A DNA stretch of 64,000 nucleotides from contig NZ_JPRF03000027.1 in assembly GCF_001188955.3 (NCBI RefSeq), forward strand, positions 46,211 to 110,210. Direction: 5' to 3'. Positions within the stretch are counted from its first letter, which is position 1; each line of letters starts with the position of its first letter. The notes under the pieces were generated by a model, which was not told where the DNA came from, ran no database searches, and was given only the letters and a program-made list of their open reading frames with translations. The translations under genes were made by a program, and so were the position numbers. Of this stretch, positions 9,242-17,062 are shown piece after piece. This DNA comes from Kitasatospora aureofaciens. GTDB taxonomy: Bacteria; Actinomycetota; Actinomycetes; Streptomycetales; Streptomycetaceae.

Positions 9242-10162
9242 TTGGTCCACGACACCCTCCCGACCACCGGTCAGGTGATGGCGGTGGTCGGTCTGCCCGC
9301 CGCACCGCTGCGCCGCTTCGTCCTCGACTACCGCGGCTACCGGATGAGTTTGGACCGCCCGCGCCGACGGCTGGAGGTGCCGACGGACGTGGTGACGGTG
9401 GCGCTCGCCTTCGAGGGCACGATGCGGCTCACCGACGCCGTGTCGCCCGCCCCTGCGGTCTCCTTCGGCTCGATCGCCGCCGGGCTGCGCCGCACCGCGA
9501 CGATCGCCGAACACGCCGGTGCGCTGCACGGATTGGCGGTCTCGCTCACCCCGCAGGGCGCCTTCCGGGCGTTCGGTCCGGTGGCCGGGGAACTCGGCGG
9601 GCAGTGGGCCGAGGCCGGGGAGGTGCTGGGCCCCCGGCTGGACCGGCTGGCCGCCCGGCTGGCCGACGCCCCGACCTGGCGGGCCCGGTTCGCCCTGCTC
9701 GACGGCTACTTCACCGCGCTGCTCGCCGACGGACCGGTCTGGGAGCCGGACGTCGTCTGGGCCTGGCACCAACTGCGCCGCTCCCGGGGGCTGGTGCCGG
9801 TCCGCGCCCTGGTGGAGGGCACCGGCTGGAGCCGCCGCCGTCTGGAGCAGCGCTTCCGGGAACAGCTCGGGCTGGCGCCCAAGCAGGCCGCCGGCATCCT
9901 GCGGCTGCAACGCACGCTCCGGCTGCTGACCGCCCCGGACGGGCGCTCCGCCCGCGCCGCCGACCTGGCGGCGCTCTGCGGCTACTACGACCAGTCCCAC
10001 CTCGACCGGACCTTCCGCGGCATGGTCGGCTGCTCGCCCCGGGAGTTCCTGGCCTCCCGCCGGGCCGCCGCCGCCACTGCCACCGCCGCCACCGGGCTCG
10101 AACCCGTCGACCGGATCGTCGGCCGGATCACCAGCGCCGTACTCGACGCCGACCGGAGCTGA
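9242..10162 (+). CDS. AraC-family transcriptional regulator
   Basis: About 306 residues. A TTG at 9242 with AGGGAG (9231-9236) is the likely start; ATG 9278 is the alternative. The N-terminal 170 residues resemble the DUF6597-type sensor region. The C-terminal AraC double helix-turn-helix is intact: GTGWSRRRLEQRFREQLGL, then LAALCGYYDQSHLDRTFR and GCSPREFLASR. It lies divergent to the PPOX-type gene with about 130 bp between the starts, the usual arrangement for local control. Confidence 0.88.
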   Translation: MVHDTLPTTGQVMAVVGLPAAPLRRFVLDYRGYRMSLDRPRRRLEVPTDVVTVALAFEGTMRLTDAVSPAPAVSFGSIAAGLRRTATIAEHAGALHGLAVSLTPQGAFRAFGPVAGELGGQWAEAGEVLGPRLDRLAARLADAPTWRARFALLDGYFTALLADGPVWEPDVVWAWHQLRRSRGLVPVRALVEGTGWSRRRLEQRFREQLGLAPKQAAGILRLQRTLRLLTAPDGRSARAADLAALCGYYDQSHLDRTFRGMVGCSPREFLASRRAAAATATAATGLEPVDRIVGRITSAVLDADRS

Positions 10163-10358
10163 GCCGAGCCGCGCCGCGCCGAACCCCCGCGCTGAGCCCT
10201 GCCGACCCGAAAAACAGCCGGACGGATTCGATCCCAACATCAACTGGCGCTTTCCGACACGTCCTTGCTGGATGCCGCCAACGGCATTCTCCCGTTCCGC
10301 ATTCCGTTAGCCTCCCCCTTGGCGTGATCACCTGCCGATCTCTCTCTGGGGAATCCAC

Positions 10359-12305
10359 ATGGCAATCGGACGACGGCAACTCCTCACCTCCGTCGCACTC
10401 TCCGCCCTCGCCGCGCCCGTCCTGGCCCAGGGGACCGCGACCCGCGCCGCTGCGGCCGCCCCCGCACCCGCGGCCCCGACCGCGATCACCGGCTCCGGAG
10501 CGCTGGTCATGCAGGTCGTCGCGCACGAGGACGACGACATCCTGTTCATGAACCCGGACCTGTCCAACACCCTCGCCGCCGGCACGCCGTCCGTCACGGT
10601 GTTCGTCACCGCGGGCAACGCGACCGGCGACCCGTGCGCCACGGCCTGCTGGGACACCGGCGGCGAGCCGCTGCGCACCTGGAACCGGCAGATGGGCGCC
10701 GTCAACGCGTACTCCCGGATGACCGGGGCCGGCGACACCGAGCCGACGACCGACGAGGTCGGGCACTGGACGGCCGAGGCGTGGACGGTCGCGGGCAAGC
10801 AGGTCGAGCGGTACGTGCTCAAGGACCGGCCGGTGCACCTGATCTTCCTCAACCTGCACGACGCCAGGCTCGGCGGCGTCCTGGCCGGCGACACCGACAC
10901 CACGGTCGTCCCGGTCGGCAGCCCGCTCTCCGGCCCCTCGACCTACACGGCCGCGGACGTCGTGGAGGTGCTGCGGCAGCTGATGGTGACGTACCGGCCG
11001 ACTGTGCTCCGGGCACAAGACGAACTCCCGGACAGCCGCTACTCCGGCGACCATTCGGACCACGTCGCCGCCGCGAGATTCGCCGGCCAGGCGGCCCTGC
11101 TGTACGGCGGCCCGGTGATCCAGGTGAACTACCGGGACTACAACACCAGCGACTCACCGGTGAACCTCGACCCGGCGACGGTCGGCACCAAGGGCGTGTT
11201 CGTCTCCGAGTACGCGAGCCACGACCATTCGGGGAACTACTCCGATTCCTGGATCTCCCGGATGTACTACCGCTGGTCCCGGGGCACCTCCTGGGCGGGC
11301 CTGAACCAGGACGGCCGACCGCAGGTGTTCGTCGTCCGGGCCGGTGCCCTCCACACCTACTGGCGCCAGGCCGACGGCAGTTGGGGCGGCCCGGTACGGA
11401 TGGCCGACCCGGGCGGGCGGCTGGCCCCGGGCATCGCCGTCGGCAGCAACGCCGACGGCCGGCTGGAGGTCTTCGCCCGCCGACTGACCGACCACCACAT
11501 CGTCTCACTGCCGCAGGGCACGCCCAACGGCTGGTGGTGGAACGGATGGGCCGACCACGGCAACCCCAACGCCGGGACGGGCAACGAGGACCAGGTCGGC
11601 GTGCCCGTGGTCGCCAACTCCCAGGACGGGCGGCTGGAGCTGTTCGTCAGGAACGGCGGGGGCGGCCTCAGCAGCATCCGGCAGACCACTCCGGGCGGGG
11701 TGTGGACGGACACCTGGACGGACCTGGGCGGCACGGACCTCCAGGACCCCGTCACCGCGATCCGCAACGGCGTCGGGGCGATCGAGGTGTTCGCCGGCAC
11801 CCGCACCGGCGTCCTCGGCTGGTGGCAGGACGCCCCGAACGGCGCCGTCAGCGGCCCGGGCCCGATCCCCGGTGCCCGGCCGGCGAGCCCGCCCAAGGCC
11901 GCACTGGACCAGGACGGCCGGATCGAACTCGCCTACCGAGAGGCCGGCACCGGCGCGATGCTGGTGAGTTACCAGATCCGGCCCGGCGGTTCGTGGAGCC
12001 GGTCCCCGGCGCCCCTCGGCGGACACGGGGGCGTGGGCGAGCCGGCGGCGACCACCCACGACGGACGGGTCGTCCTGTTCGAGCGCAACCGTGGCGGCGG
12101 GGTCAGCACCACCGCCCAGACCGCCCCGAACTCCGGCTACGGCCCCTGGCAGGACCTCGGCGGCACCGTCCTCGACCACCCGGCCGCGCTCGTCGACGGC
12201 GCCGGCGTCCTCCACGTGTTCGCCATCGGCACGGACGGCCGTGTCTCCTACCGCACCGGCACCCCCGCCACCGGCTACGGCGCCTGGCAGGGCCTGCCGC
12301 TGTGA
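10359..12305 (+). CDS. Secreted PIG-L family deacetylase with C-terminal propeller-like repeats
   Basis: 648 residues. A twin-arginine-like signal (GRRQLLTS, then a hydrophobic stretch and AAAA) suggests export. The N-terminal half is a PIG-L/LmbE deacetylase: VVAHEDDDILFMNP provides the first zinc-binding motif and HSDHVAAARFAG the second. These enzymes remove N-acetyl groups from sugars using zinc. The C-terminal half (about 300-648) repeats a pattern of roughly 45-50 residues such as NQDGRPQVFVVRAGALHTYW and SQDGRLELFVRNGGGGL, as in PLL-like beta-propeller lectins. It probably acts on extracellular glycans. Confidence 0.87.
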   Translation: MAIGRRQLLTSVALSALAAPVLAQGTATRAAAAAPAPAAPTAITGSGALVMQVVAHEDDDILFMNPDLSNTLAAGTPSVTVFVTAGNATGDPCATACWDTGGEPLRTWNRQMGAVNAYSRMTGAGDTEPTTDEVGHWTAEAWTVAGKQVERYVLKDRPVHLIFLNLHDARLGGVLAGDTDTTVVPVGSPLSGPSTYTAADVVEVLRQLMVTYRPTVLRAQDELPDSRYSGDHSDHVAAARFAGQAALLYGGPVIQVNYRDYNTSDSPVNLDPATVGTKGVFVSEYASHDHSGNYSDSWISRMYYRWSRGTSWAGLNQDGRPQVFVVRAGALHTYWRQADGSWGGPVRMADPGGRLAPGIAVGSNADGRLEVFARRLTDHHIVSLPQGTPNGWWWNGWADHGNPNAGTGNEDQVGVPVVANSQDGRLELFVRNGGGGLSSIRQTTPGGVWTDTWTDLGGTDLQDPVTAIRNGVGAIEVFAGTRTGVLGWWQDAPNGAVSGPGPIPGARPASPPKAALDQDGRIELAYREAGTGAMLVSYQIRPGGSWSRSPAPLGGHGGVGEPAATTHDGRVVLFERNRGGGVSTTAQTAPNSGYGPWQDLGGTVLDHPAALVDGAGVLHVFAIGTDGRVSYRTGTPATGYGAWQGLPL

Positions 12306-12397
12306 CCGCCTGCCCCCCCGGGAGCGGAAAGTCGGACCCGCCGACCTCCCACTCCGGCGCGGAAGCCCACGCGCGCGGGGACACGCGGAACACCGCA

Positions 12398-12435
12398 CGC
12401 GCGGGGGCACACGGAAAACCGCGTGCCCCCGCGCG
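12398..12435. terminator. Strong hairpin downstream of the PIG-L gene
   Basis: The arms 12398-12414 and 12419-12435 pair with one mismatch around an AAAA loop, giving about 16 base pairs of mostly G-C. It lies 93 bp after the PIG-L stop and just before the putative promoter of the alanine-rich leader, so it probably insulates the two units. There is no T run, as is usual in streptomycetes. Confidence 0.65.
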
Positions 12436-12445
12436 CCGACCGCGT

Positions 12446-12458
12446 TACCCTCGGCTCC
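12446..12458 (+). promoter_or_regulatory. Putative -10 element of a leaderless-type transcript
   Basis: TACCCT at 12446-12451 is followed by 7 bases and then the ATG of the mini-ORF at 12459. A TAnnnT -10 placed 6-8 bases before the start codon is the typical layout of leaderless transcripts in actinobacteria. No convincing -35 was seen. Confidence 0.4.
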
Positions 12459-12524
12459 ATGAACGTCACCGGCCACCTCACCGCCGCCGCGCGAGCGACC
12501 AGCTCGCCGGTTGCCGCCGCCTGA
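12459..12524 (+). CDS. Alanine-rich putative leader peptide, 21 aa
   Basis: ATG at 12459 and TGA at 12522 encode a 21-residue peptide with seven alanines: A-A-A then R-A in the middle, and A-A-A as the last three residues before the stop. It lies about 140 bp upstream of an alanyl-tRNA synthetase paralogue, in the same direction, with hairpin-forming segments between. Position, size and enriched cognate codon match leader peptides of ribosome-mediated attenuators. In DNA this GC-rich, alanine is common by chance, so coding is not proven. Confidence 0.45.
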   Translation: MNVTGHLTAAARATSSPVAAA

Positions 12525-12566
12525 CGTACCCCTTCCCCCCCCGGCGACCGGAAACGGTCCCGCCGG
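12491..12566 (+). promoter_or_regulatory. Attenuator-like mutually exclusive stems
   Basis: Segment 1, GCGAGC (12491-12496), pairs with segment 2, GCTCGC (12502-12507). Segment 2 continues as CGCCGG (12505-12510), which pairs perfectly with segment 3, CCGGCG (12541-12546). Segments 3 and 4 (12541-12550 with 12555-12566) form a 10-bp stem with a GAAA tetraloop and a two-base bulge. This is the 1:2 / 2:3 / 3:4 layout of classical attenuators. A ribosome stalled on the first alanine block would cover segment 1 and favour 2:3. There is no T tract. Pairings were found by eye. Confidence 0.4.
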
Positions 12567-12623
12567 TGGTGGCCTCGAGGCGTTCCGCTCCTCGGTTCCG
12601 ACGATCGCGTGGACTCGTTGTCC

Positions 12624-12659
12624 GGTGCCTCCCGCAACGGCACACGCGAAGGAGCCACC
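12624..12659 (+). promoter_or_regulatory. Stem that could sequester the AlaRS-like ribosome binding site
   Basis: GGTGCCTCC (12624-12632) pairs with GGAGCCACC (12651-12659) except for one central mismatch. The second arm contains the GGAG ribosome binding site for the ATG at 12662. An alternative stem, GTGCC (12625-12629) with GGCAC (12639-12643), uses the same first arm and would free the GGAG. This could add translational control. Confidence 0.3.
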
Positions 12660-12661
12660 CC

Positions 12662-13828
12662 ATGAACACCGAGCAGCTCGTCCGCACCTTCACCGAGTAC
12701 TTCGAGGACCGCGGCCACCGCCGGATCACCGGCTCGACCCTGCTCCCCCCGTCCGGCGACCCGGTGCTGTTCACCACCTCCGGCATGCACCCCCTCACGC
12801 CCTACCTGGAGGGACGCCCGCACCCGCTCGGCAGGCGCCTGGTCAACGTCCAGCGCTGCCTGCGCACCACCGACCTCGACGAGATCGGCGACCGCACCCA
12901 CCTCACCGTCTTCGAGATGCTCGGCACCTGGTCCCTCGGAGACTACGAGGGCCCGCAGAGCCTCGACTGGGGCTACGGGCTGCTCACCGACGGCCTCGGC
13001 ATCGATCCCGGTCGGCTCCACGTCACCGTCTTCGGCGGCGACGACCAGGTCGGCCCGGACACCGACTCACTGGAGCTGTGGCACGGTCGCGGCGTGCCGG
13101 TCGAGCTCACCGTCGAGGACAACTGGTGGTCCAACGGCCCGACCGGCCCCTGCGGCCCCGACTCGGAGATCTTCCTGTGGACCGGCGACACCCCGCCGCA
13201 GTCCACCCCCACCCGGGACGACCGCTGGGTCGAGGTGTGGAACCACGTGATGATGCGTCACCGGCGCCTGGACGACGGCACCCTCGTCCCGCTCCCCCAA
13301 CGCAACATCGACACCGGACTCGGCCTGGAGCGCCTCTCCTCGCTGCTCCGGGGCCGCTCCTCCGTCTTCGAGTGCGACGTCTTCGACCCCTGGCGCCGCC
13401 TCGTACCGCCCCTCTGGCAGCTGGACGAGCCGTCCCTGCGCCTGGTCTGCGACCACCTGCGCTCGGCCGTCGTCGTCATCGGCGACGGCGTCCGCCCCTC
13501 CAACACCGGCCGCGGCCACGTCCTGCGCCGCCTGCTCCGCCGGGTGCTCACCGTGCTGCGCCGGGACGAGCCGCGGCGCGGACTCGGCGACCTGCCGGAG
13601 GAGTTGATCCGGCACACCCTGGACCACTTCCGTCAGGACGTCCGCCCCGAGCCGGTCCGCCGAGTGCTCCTCGAGGAGGAACACCGCTTCACCCGCCTCC
13701 TCGACCGCGGCCGCCGGATCCTCTCCCGCCCCCGCTTCCGCGGCCCCCTCACCGAGGACGACCTCCACTACCTCCACGACACCCACGGCCTCCCCCGCGA
13801 CCTGGTCCTCGACCTCCGCCAGCAGTAG
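12662..13828 (+). CDS. Alanyl-tRNA synthetase catalytic-core paralogue (no editing or C-Ala domain)
   Basis: 388 residues from the ATG at 12662 (GGAG 8 bases upstream). It covers only the aminoacylation and tRNA-recognition parts of AlaRS, which is normally near 880 residues. Class II motifs are clear: FTTSGMHPLTPYL, VFEMLGTWSLGDY, NGPTGPCGPDSEIF, WNHVMMRHRRLDDG, NIDTGLGLERLSSLLRG and VRPSNTGRGHVLRRLLRRVL. It ends right after YLHDTHGLPRDLVLDL, the last conserved piece before the editing domain. Codon use is normal, so it does not look like a random deletion. It could be a regulated second synthetase, a resistance variant or an alanine-activating enzyme. Confidence 0.85.
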   Translation: MNTEQLVRTFTEYFEDRGHRRITGSTLLPPSGDPVLFTTSGMHPLTPYLEGRPHPLGRRLVNVQRCLRTTDLDEIGDRTHLTVFEMLGTWSLGDYEGPQSLDWGYGLLTDGLGIDPGRLHVTVFGGDDQVGPDTDSLELWHGRGVPVELTVEDNWWSNGPTGPCGPDSEIFLWTGDTPPQSTPTRDDRWVEVWNHVMMRHRRLDDGTLVPLPQRNIDTGLGLERLSSLLRGRSSVFECDVFDPWRRLVPPLWQLDEPSLRLVCDHLRSAVVVIGDGVRPSNTGRGHVLRRLLRRVLTVLRRDEPRRGLGDLPEELIRHTLDHFRQDVRPEPVRRVLLEEEHRFTRLLDRGRRILSRPRFRGPLTEDDLHYLHDTHGLPRDLVLDLRQQ

Positions 13829-13868
13829 GGTCCGCCGGGCGTTGCGCATTTGTACAAGACGCGCGAGG

Positions 13869-13939
13869 GCCCCGTCCGCCATCATCGGGAGGCCCGGCCG
13901 GTACGGGGGGACCGGCCGGTCACCGGGGGCGGACGGGGC
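13869..13939. terminator. Nested hairpin between convergent genes
   Basis: An outer perfect 12-bp stem (13869-13880 with 13928-13939) encloses an inner perfect 9-bp stem (13894-13902 with 13911-13919). It lies between the AlaRS-like gene (rightward) and the CBS gene (leftward) and probably ends transcription from both sides. Confidence 0.65.
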
Positions 13940-13947
13940 TGCGCTCG

Positions 13948-13993
13948 GGGGCCGTTCACGGGCCGCTCAGGGGCCGGTTCACAGGCCGCTCAG
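13948..13993. repeat. 23-bp imperfect tandem duplication
   Basis: Two adjacent copies (13948-13970 and 13971-13993) share most positions, including TTCAC and GGCCGCTCAG. They lie just downstream of the CBS gene stop. No function seen. Confidence 0.6.
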
Positions 13994-14010
13994 GAGCGGG
14001 CGAGCGGGTG

Positions 14011-14445
14011 TCACTGCTTCATGTAGACGCTGTCCATGAACTTGATGATCTGCTCGTCCGTCAGCCGGTGGCCTTCGCGGTGGCCCATCGCCAGGTCGGC
14101 CTCGCTGATCATGCCGACCAGCCGCTCGCCGTCGATCACCGGGATACGCCGGATCTGATGCTGTTCCATCTTCTTCAGCACGGTTTCCATGCTGTCCTCG
14201 GCGCGCACGCAGTGCAGGTGCCCGGCGAGGTCCATGGCGGTCATCTCGGCCGGGTTCTTGCCCTCGGCGACACAGCGCAGCACGATGTCGCGGTCGGTGA
14301 TGATGCCGTGGAGCTTCTGGTCGTCGCCGCAGATCGGCAGCGCGCCGACGTGCATGTCGCGCATCATCCTCGCGGCTTCGTCCAGCGTCTGGTGGGCGCC
14401 GATGCACTGGGCGCCGGTGTGCATGATGTCTCGGGCAGTGGTCAC
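14011..14445 (-). CDS. CBS-pair domain protein
   Basis: 144 residues. The GTG at 14445 is chosen because AAGGAG lies about 8 bases upstream; the longer open frame has no such site. Two CBS motifs fill the protein: ARDIMHTGAQCIGAHQTLDE with GALPICGDDQKLHGIITDRD, then RRIPVIDGERLVGMISEADL. Such small Bateman modules bind adenine nucleotides and sense energy status. In streptomycetes stand-alone copies are often in stress or dormancy regulons. It is convergent with the AlaRS-like gene. Confidence 0.9.
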   Translation of the reverse strand: MTTARDIMHTGAQCIGAHQTLDEAARMMRDMHVGALPICGDDQKLHGIITDRDIVLRCVAEGKNPAEMTAMDLAGHLHCVRAEDSMETVLKKMEQHQIRRIPVIDGERLVGMISEADLAMGHREGHRLTDEQIIKFMDSVYMKQ

Positions 14446-14582
14446 GGGGACTCCTTCGTCGCTGTTACCCCCCCCGACGGTGCTCCCCCGCGGCGGTCCA
14501 CAGCGCCGCTCGCGGGGTGACCGTGCCATCACGGTAGGCGACCCCGGGTCCGTCCGCGACCGCGAGCGCCGATACCGGTCGG

Positions 14583-15077
14583 GTGACGACGCGAGCCACC
14601 GAGGCGGTCGACGAGGCCGTCCGCGGGCGGGCGCTGCTGCGGCAGCGGCGGCCGGTGGCGGAGCTGGCCCGGGAGACGGGTCGGAGCGCCCGGCACCTCC
14701 AGGACCGGTTCCGCCGGGAGACCGGCCTCACCCCCAAGACGGCCGCCCGGGTGATCCGCTTCGACCGGGCCCGACACCTGCTCACGGCCGGTCCGCCGCC
14801 CCGGCCGGCGGAACCAGCGCCCCGCCGCGGCTACTTCGACCAGGCGCAGACGGCGCCGGGCGGGTGGCCGGCCCTGCCGGGCAGCTTCAGCGCGTACGTG
14901 GTGACCGCCGACCCGGACGGCGTTCACGCCCGGGCCGTCGCCGCCGGGGCCCGGGTCACCGCCGGGCTGCACGGGACCGACCACGGCTCGCGTGACTTCG
15001 CCGCCGCCGACCCGGAGGGCGACCACTGGTACTTCGGGACGTACCCGGGCGCCCCACGGCCCGTCCCGGGCTGCTGA
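14583..15077 (+). pseudogene. Chimeric remnant: AraC HTH half joined to VOC/glyoxalase half
   Basis: The open frame (GTG at 14583) begins with the first AraC-type helix-turn-helix (ELARETGRSARHLQDRFRRE, then KTAARVIRFDRARHLLTAG) and runs to GYFDQAQ, the start of the second helix-turn-helix. It then switches abruptly to the C-terminal half of a VOC domain: SAYVVTADPDGVHARAVAAG, with GSRDFAAADPEGDHWYFGTY. The sensor part of the regulator and the first half of the VOC fold are both missing. I read this as an in-frame deletion fusion of two neighbouring genes. It may still be translated. Confidence 0.6.
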
Positions 15078-15164
15078 CACCCGGGCGGTGGTCGCGGGCG
15101 GCGACGGCCGTGCCGGGGCAGACTGACTGCGGGGGCCACCCGCGGGAGTCTTCGGAGACGGCCC

Positions 15165-16991
15165 ATGCCGCAGATGACGGTGGACGGACGCACCCTCGCC
15201 CTGTCCCACCTCGACAAGGTGTACTACCCGCGCGTCGGCACCCTGAAGGGCGACGTGCTGCGCTACTACGCCGCCGTGCACACCGTCCTGCTCCCCCATC
15301 TGCGCGACCGCCCGGTGTCCTTCCTACGCTGCCCGGACGGTGTGGAGGCGGAGGTGTTCGTCGCCAAGAACCCGCCGCCGGGCACCCCGGAGTGGGTGCG
15401 CACGGTGGACGTGCCCAGCACCGGCGGCGAGCTGCGCCAGGTGGTGCTGGAGGACGGCGCGGCGCTGCTGGCGGTCGCCAACCTGGGCTGCCTGGAACTG
15501 CACGTCCCGCAGTGGCACGCCGCCGCGCCGGCCCTGGCGGACCGGCTGGTCCTGGACCTTGATCCGGGCGAGGGCGCGAACGTCCTCACCTGCCGGGCGG
15601 TCGCGCTGCTGCTGCGCGAGCGGCTGGCCGCGGACGGGCTGTCGGCCTGGGTGAAGACCTCCGGCTCCAAGGGCCTGCACCTGCTGGTGCCGATCGAGCC
15701 GACGCCCAGTGCCACGGTCTCCGGGTACGCGAAGGCGCTGGCCGCCGCGCTGGAGGTCGAGCACCCGGACCTGGTGGTGCACACCATGGCCAAGGCCCGC
15801 CGCCGGGGCCGGGTGCTGGTCGACTGGTCGCAGAACAACGCCAAGAAGACCACCGCCGCTCCGTACACCCTGCGCGCCCGGCCACTGCCGACGGTCTCCA
15901 CCCCGCTGTCCTGGGGCGAGCTCGAACGGGCGAGCGGGGAGACCGAGCTGGTCTTCACACTCGCCGAGCTGCCGGGACGGCTGGCGGCGCACGGCGACCT
16001 GTTCGCGCCGCTGCTGGACCCCGAGCAGGCCCGGCCGCTGCCCGCCGCACCCACGGCCCGGGAGGCGCCCGCCGCACCCACCGCCCGGCCGGCCCCGGAG
16101 CAGCCCCGGCAGGTGCTGCAGCCGCCCGTCGAGGTGATGCGCCCCGCCGCCGTCACCGCCGTGCCGCCCGCCGACGGGCTGGGCGGGGGCGGCGTGCAGT
16201 ACGAGCTGAAGCTGGACGGCTTCCGCTGCGTCGCCTTCGCCCGCGGTGACCGTCCGGCGTTCCTGCAGTCCCGCAGCGGCCGCGACCTCGCCCCCGAGTT
16301 CCCGCCGATCGCCGCCGCCGTCGCCCGGCTGCCGGAGGGGCTGGTGCTGGACGCCGAGCTGGTCGCCTGGCGGGCCGGGCGGTTCGCCTTCGAGGAGCTG
16401 CTGCACACCCGCCAGGCCCGGGCCGCTGCAGCGGACGTGGTGCTCGGGCTGATCGCCTTCGACCTGCTCGCCCTGCCCGGCCGCGACGTCCGGCGCCTGC
16501 CGCTCACCGACCGGCGCCGCCTGCTACTGGCCGCCCTGGCCGACGTCCCGCCGCCGATCCAGCCGGTGATGGCCACCACGGACCGGACGGAGGCGCTGGA
16601 GTGGGTGGAGCAGCTGGCCGACACCGGCGTGGAGGGCCTGGTCTGCAAGGCCGCGGCCTCCCCCTACCGAGCGCGCGGCGCGGGCCGCGCCTGGGTCAAG
16701 TACCGGCGCAGCGACACCCTGGACGCCACCGTCCGCGCCCTCACCGGTCCGGCCTCCCGGCCGTACGCGCTGGTGCTCCAACTCGACGACGGCCGGGTGT
16801 TCCTCACCACCCCCAGGCTCACCCCCGTCCAGGCCCGCGAGGTCGCCCAGGTCGCCGGGCCGTTGCTCGGGCCGCCCGCAACCGACCCCGACCACGGCCG
16901 GGTGCACCCGCTCACCGGCCCGCTGCGCGCCGAACTCACCCTCACCGGGCGCCCGCCCACTGCCACCTTCGTCCGGTTGCGCGGGGACTGA
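15165..16991 (+). CDS. ligD: LigD-type polymerase-ATP-dependent DNA ligase
   Basis: 608 residues from the ATG at 15165 (GGAG upstream). The N-terminal 300 residues are a LigD primase-polymerase domain: LDKVYYPRVGTLKGDVL, LVLDLDPGEG near residue 130 with the metal aspartates, TSGSKGLHLLVP, and VDWSQNN. After a Pro/Ala linker comes an adenylating ligase domain with YELKLDGFRCVAF (nucleotide-binding lysine about residue 349) and LVCKAAASPYRARG. This is the bacterial non-homologous end-joining enzyme. The 3'-phosphoesterase domain of mycobacterial LigD is absent, and no ku gene is in the window. Confidence 0.92.
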   Translation: MPQMTVDGRTLALSHLDKVYYPRVGTLKGDVLRYYAAVHTVLLPHLRDRPVSFLRCPDGVEAEVFVAKNPPPGTPEWVRTVDVPSTGGELRQVVLEDGAALLAVANLGCLELHVPQWHAAAPALADRLVLDLDPGEGANVLTCRAVALLLRERLAADGLSAWVKTSGSKGLHLLVPIEPTPSATVSGYAKALAAALEVEHPDLVVHTMAKARRRGRVLVDWSQNNAKKTTAAPYTLRARPLPTVSTPLSWGELERASGETELVFTLAELPGRLAAHGDLFAPLLDPEQARPLPAAPTAREAPAAPTARPAPEQPRQVLQPPVEVMRPAAVTAVPPADGLGGGGVQYELKLDGFRCVAFARGDRPAFLQSRSGRDLAPEFPPIAAAVARLPEGLVLDAELVAWRAGRFAFEELLHTRQARAAAADVVLGLIAFDLLALPGRDVRRLPLTDRRRLLLAALADVPPPIQPVMATTDRTEALEWVEQLADTGVEGLVCKAAASPYRARGAGRAWVKYRRSDTLDATVRALTGPASRPYALVLQLDDGRVFLTTPRLTPVQAREVAQVAGPLLGPPATDPDHGRVHPLTGPLRAELTLTGRPPTATFVRLRGD

Positions 16992-17062
16992 CCCACGGAG
17001 TCCACCGGAGCGGGTTCAGCTCGTCCGGGGTCAGGCCTGAGGGCACACCATGCGTGCGCGCC

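Noticed and set aside
9110..10243. Leftward extension that would make the PPOX protein about 570 residues
   Set aside because: The extension is antisense to a clear AraC gene and has no domain content; the internal ATG at 9109 fits the fold start.
10634..12661. Upstream extension of the AlaRS-like frame through the PIG-L gene
   Set aside because: It is a shadow of the PIG-L gene; the ATG at 12662 has a good ribosome binding site and matches the AlaRS N-terminus.
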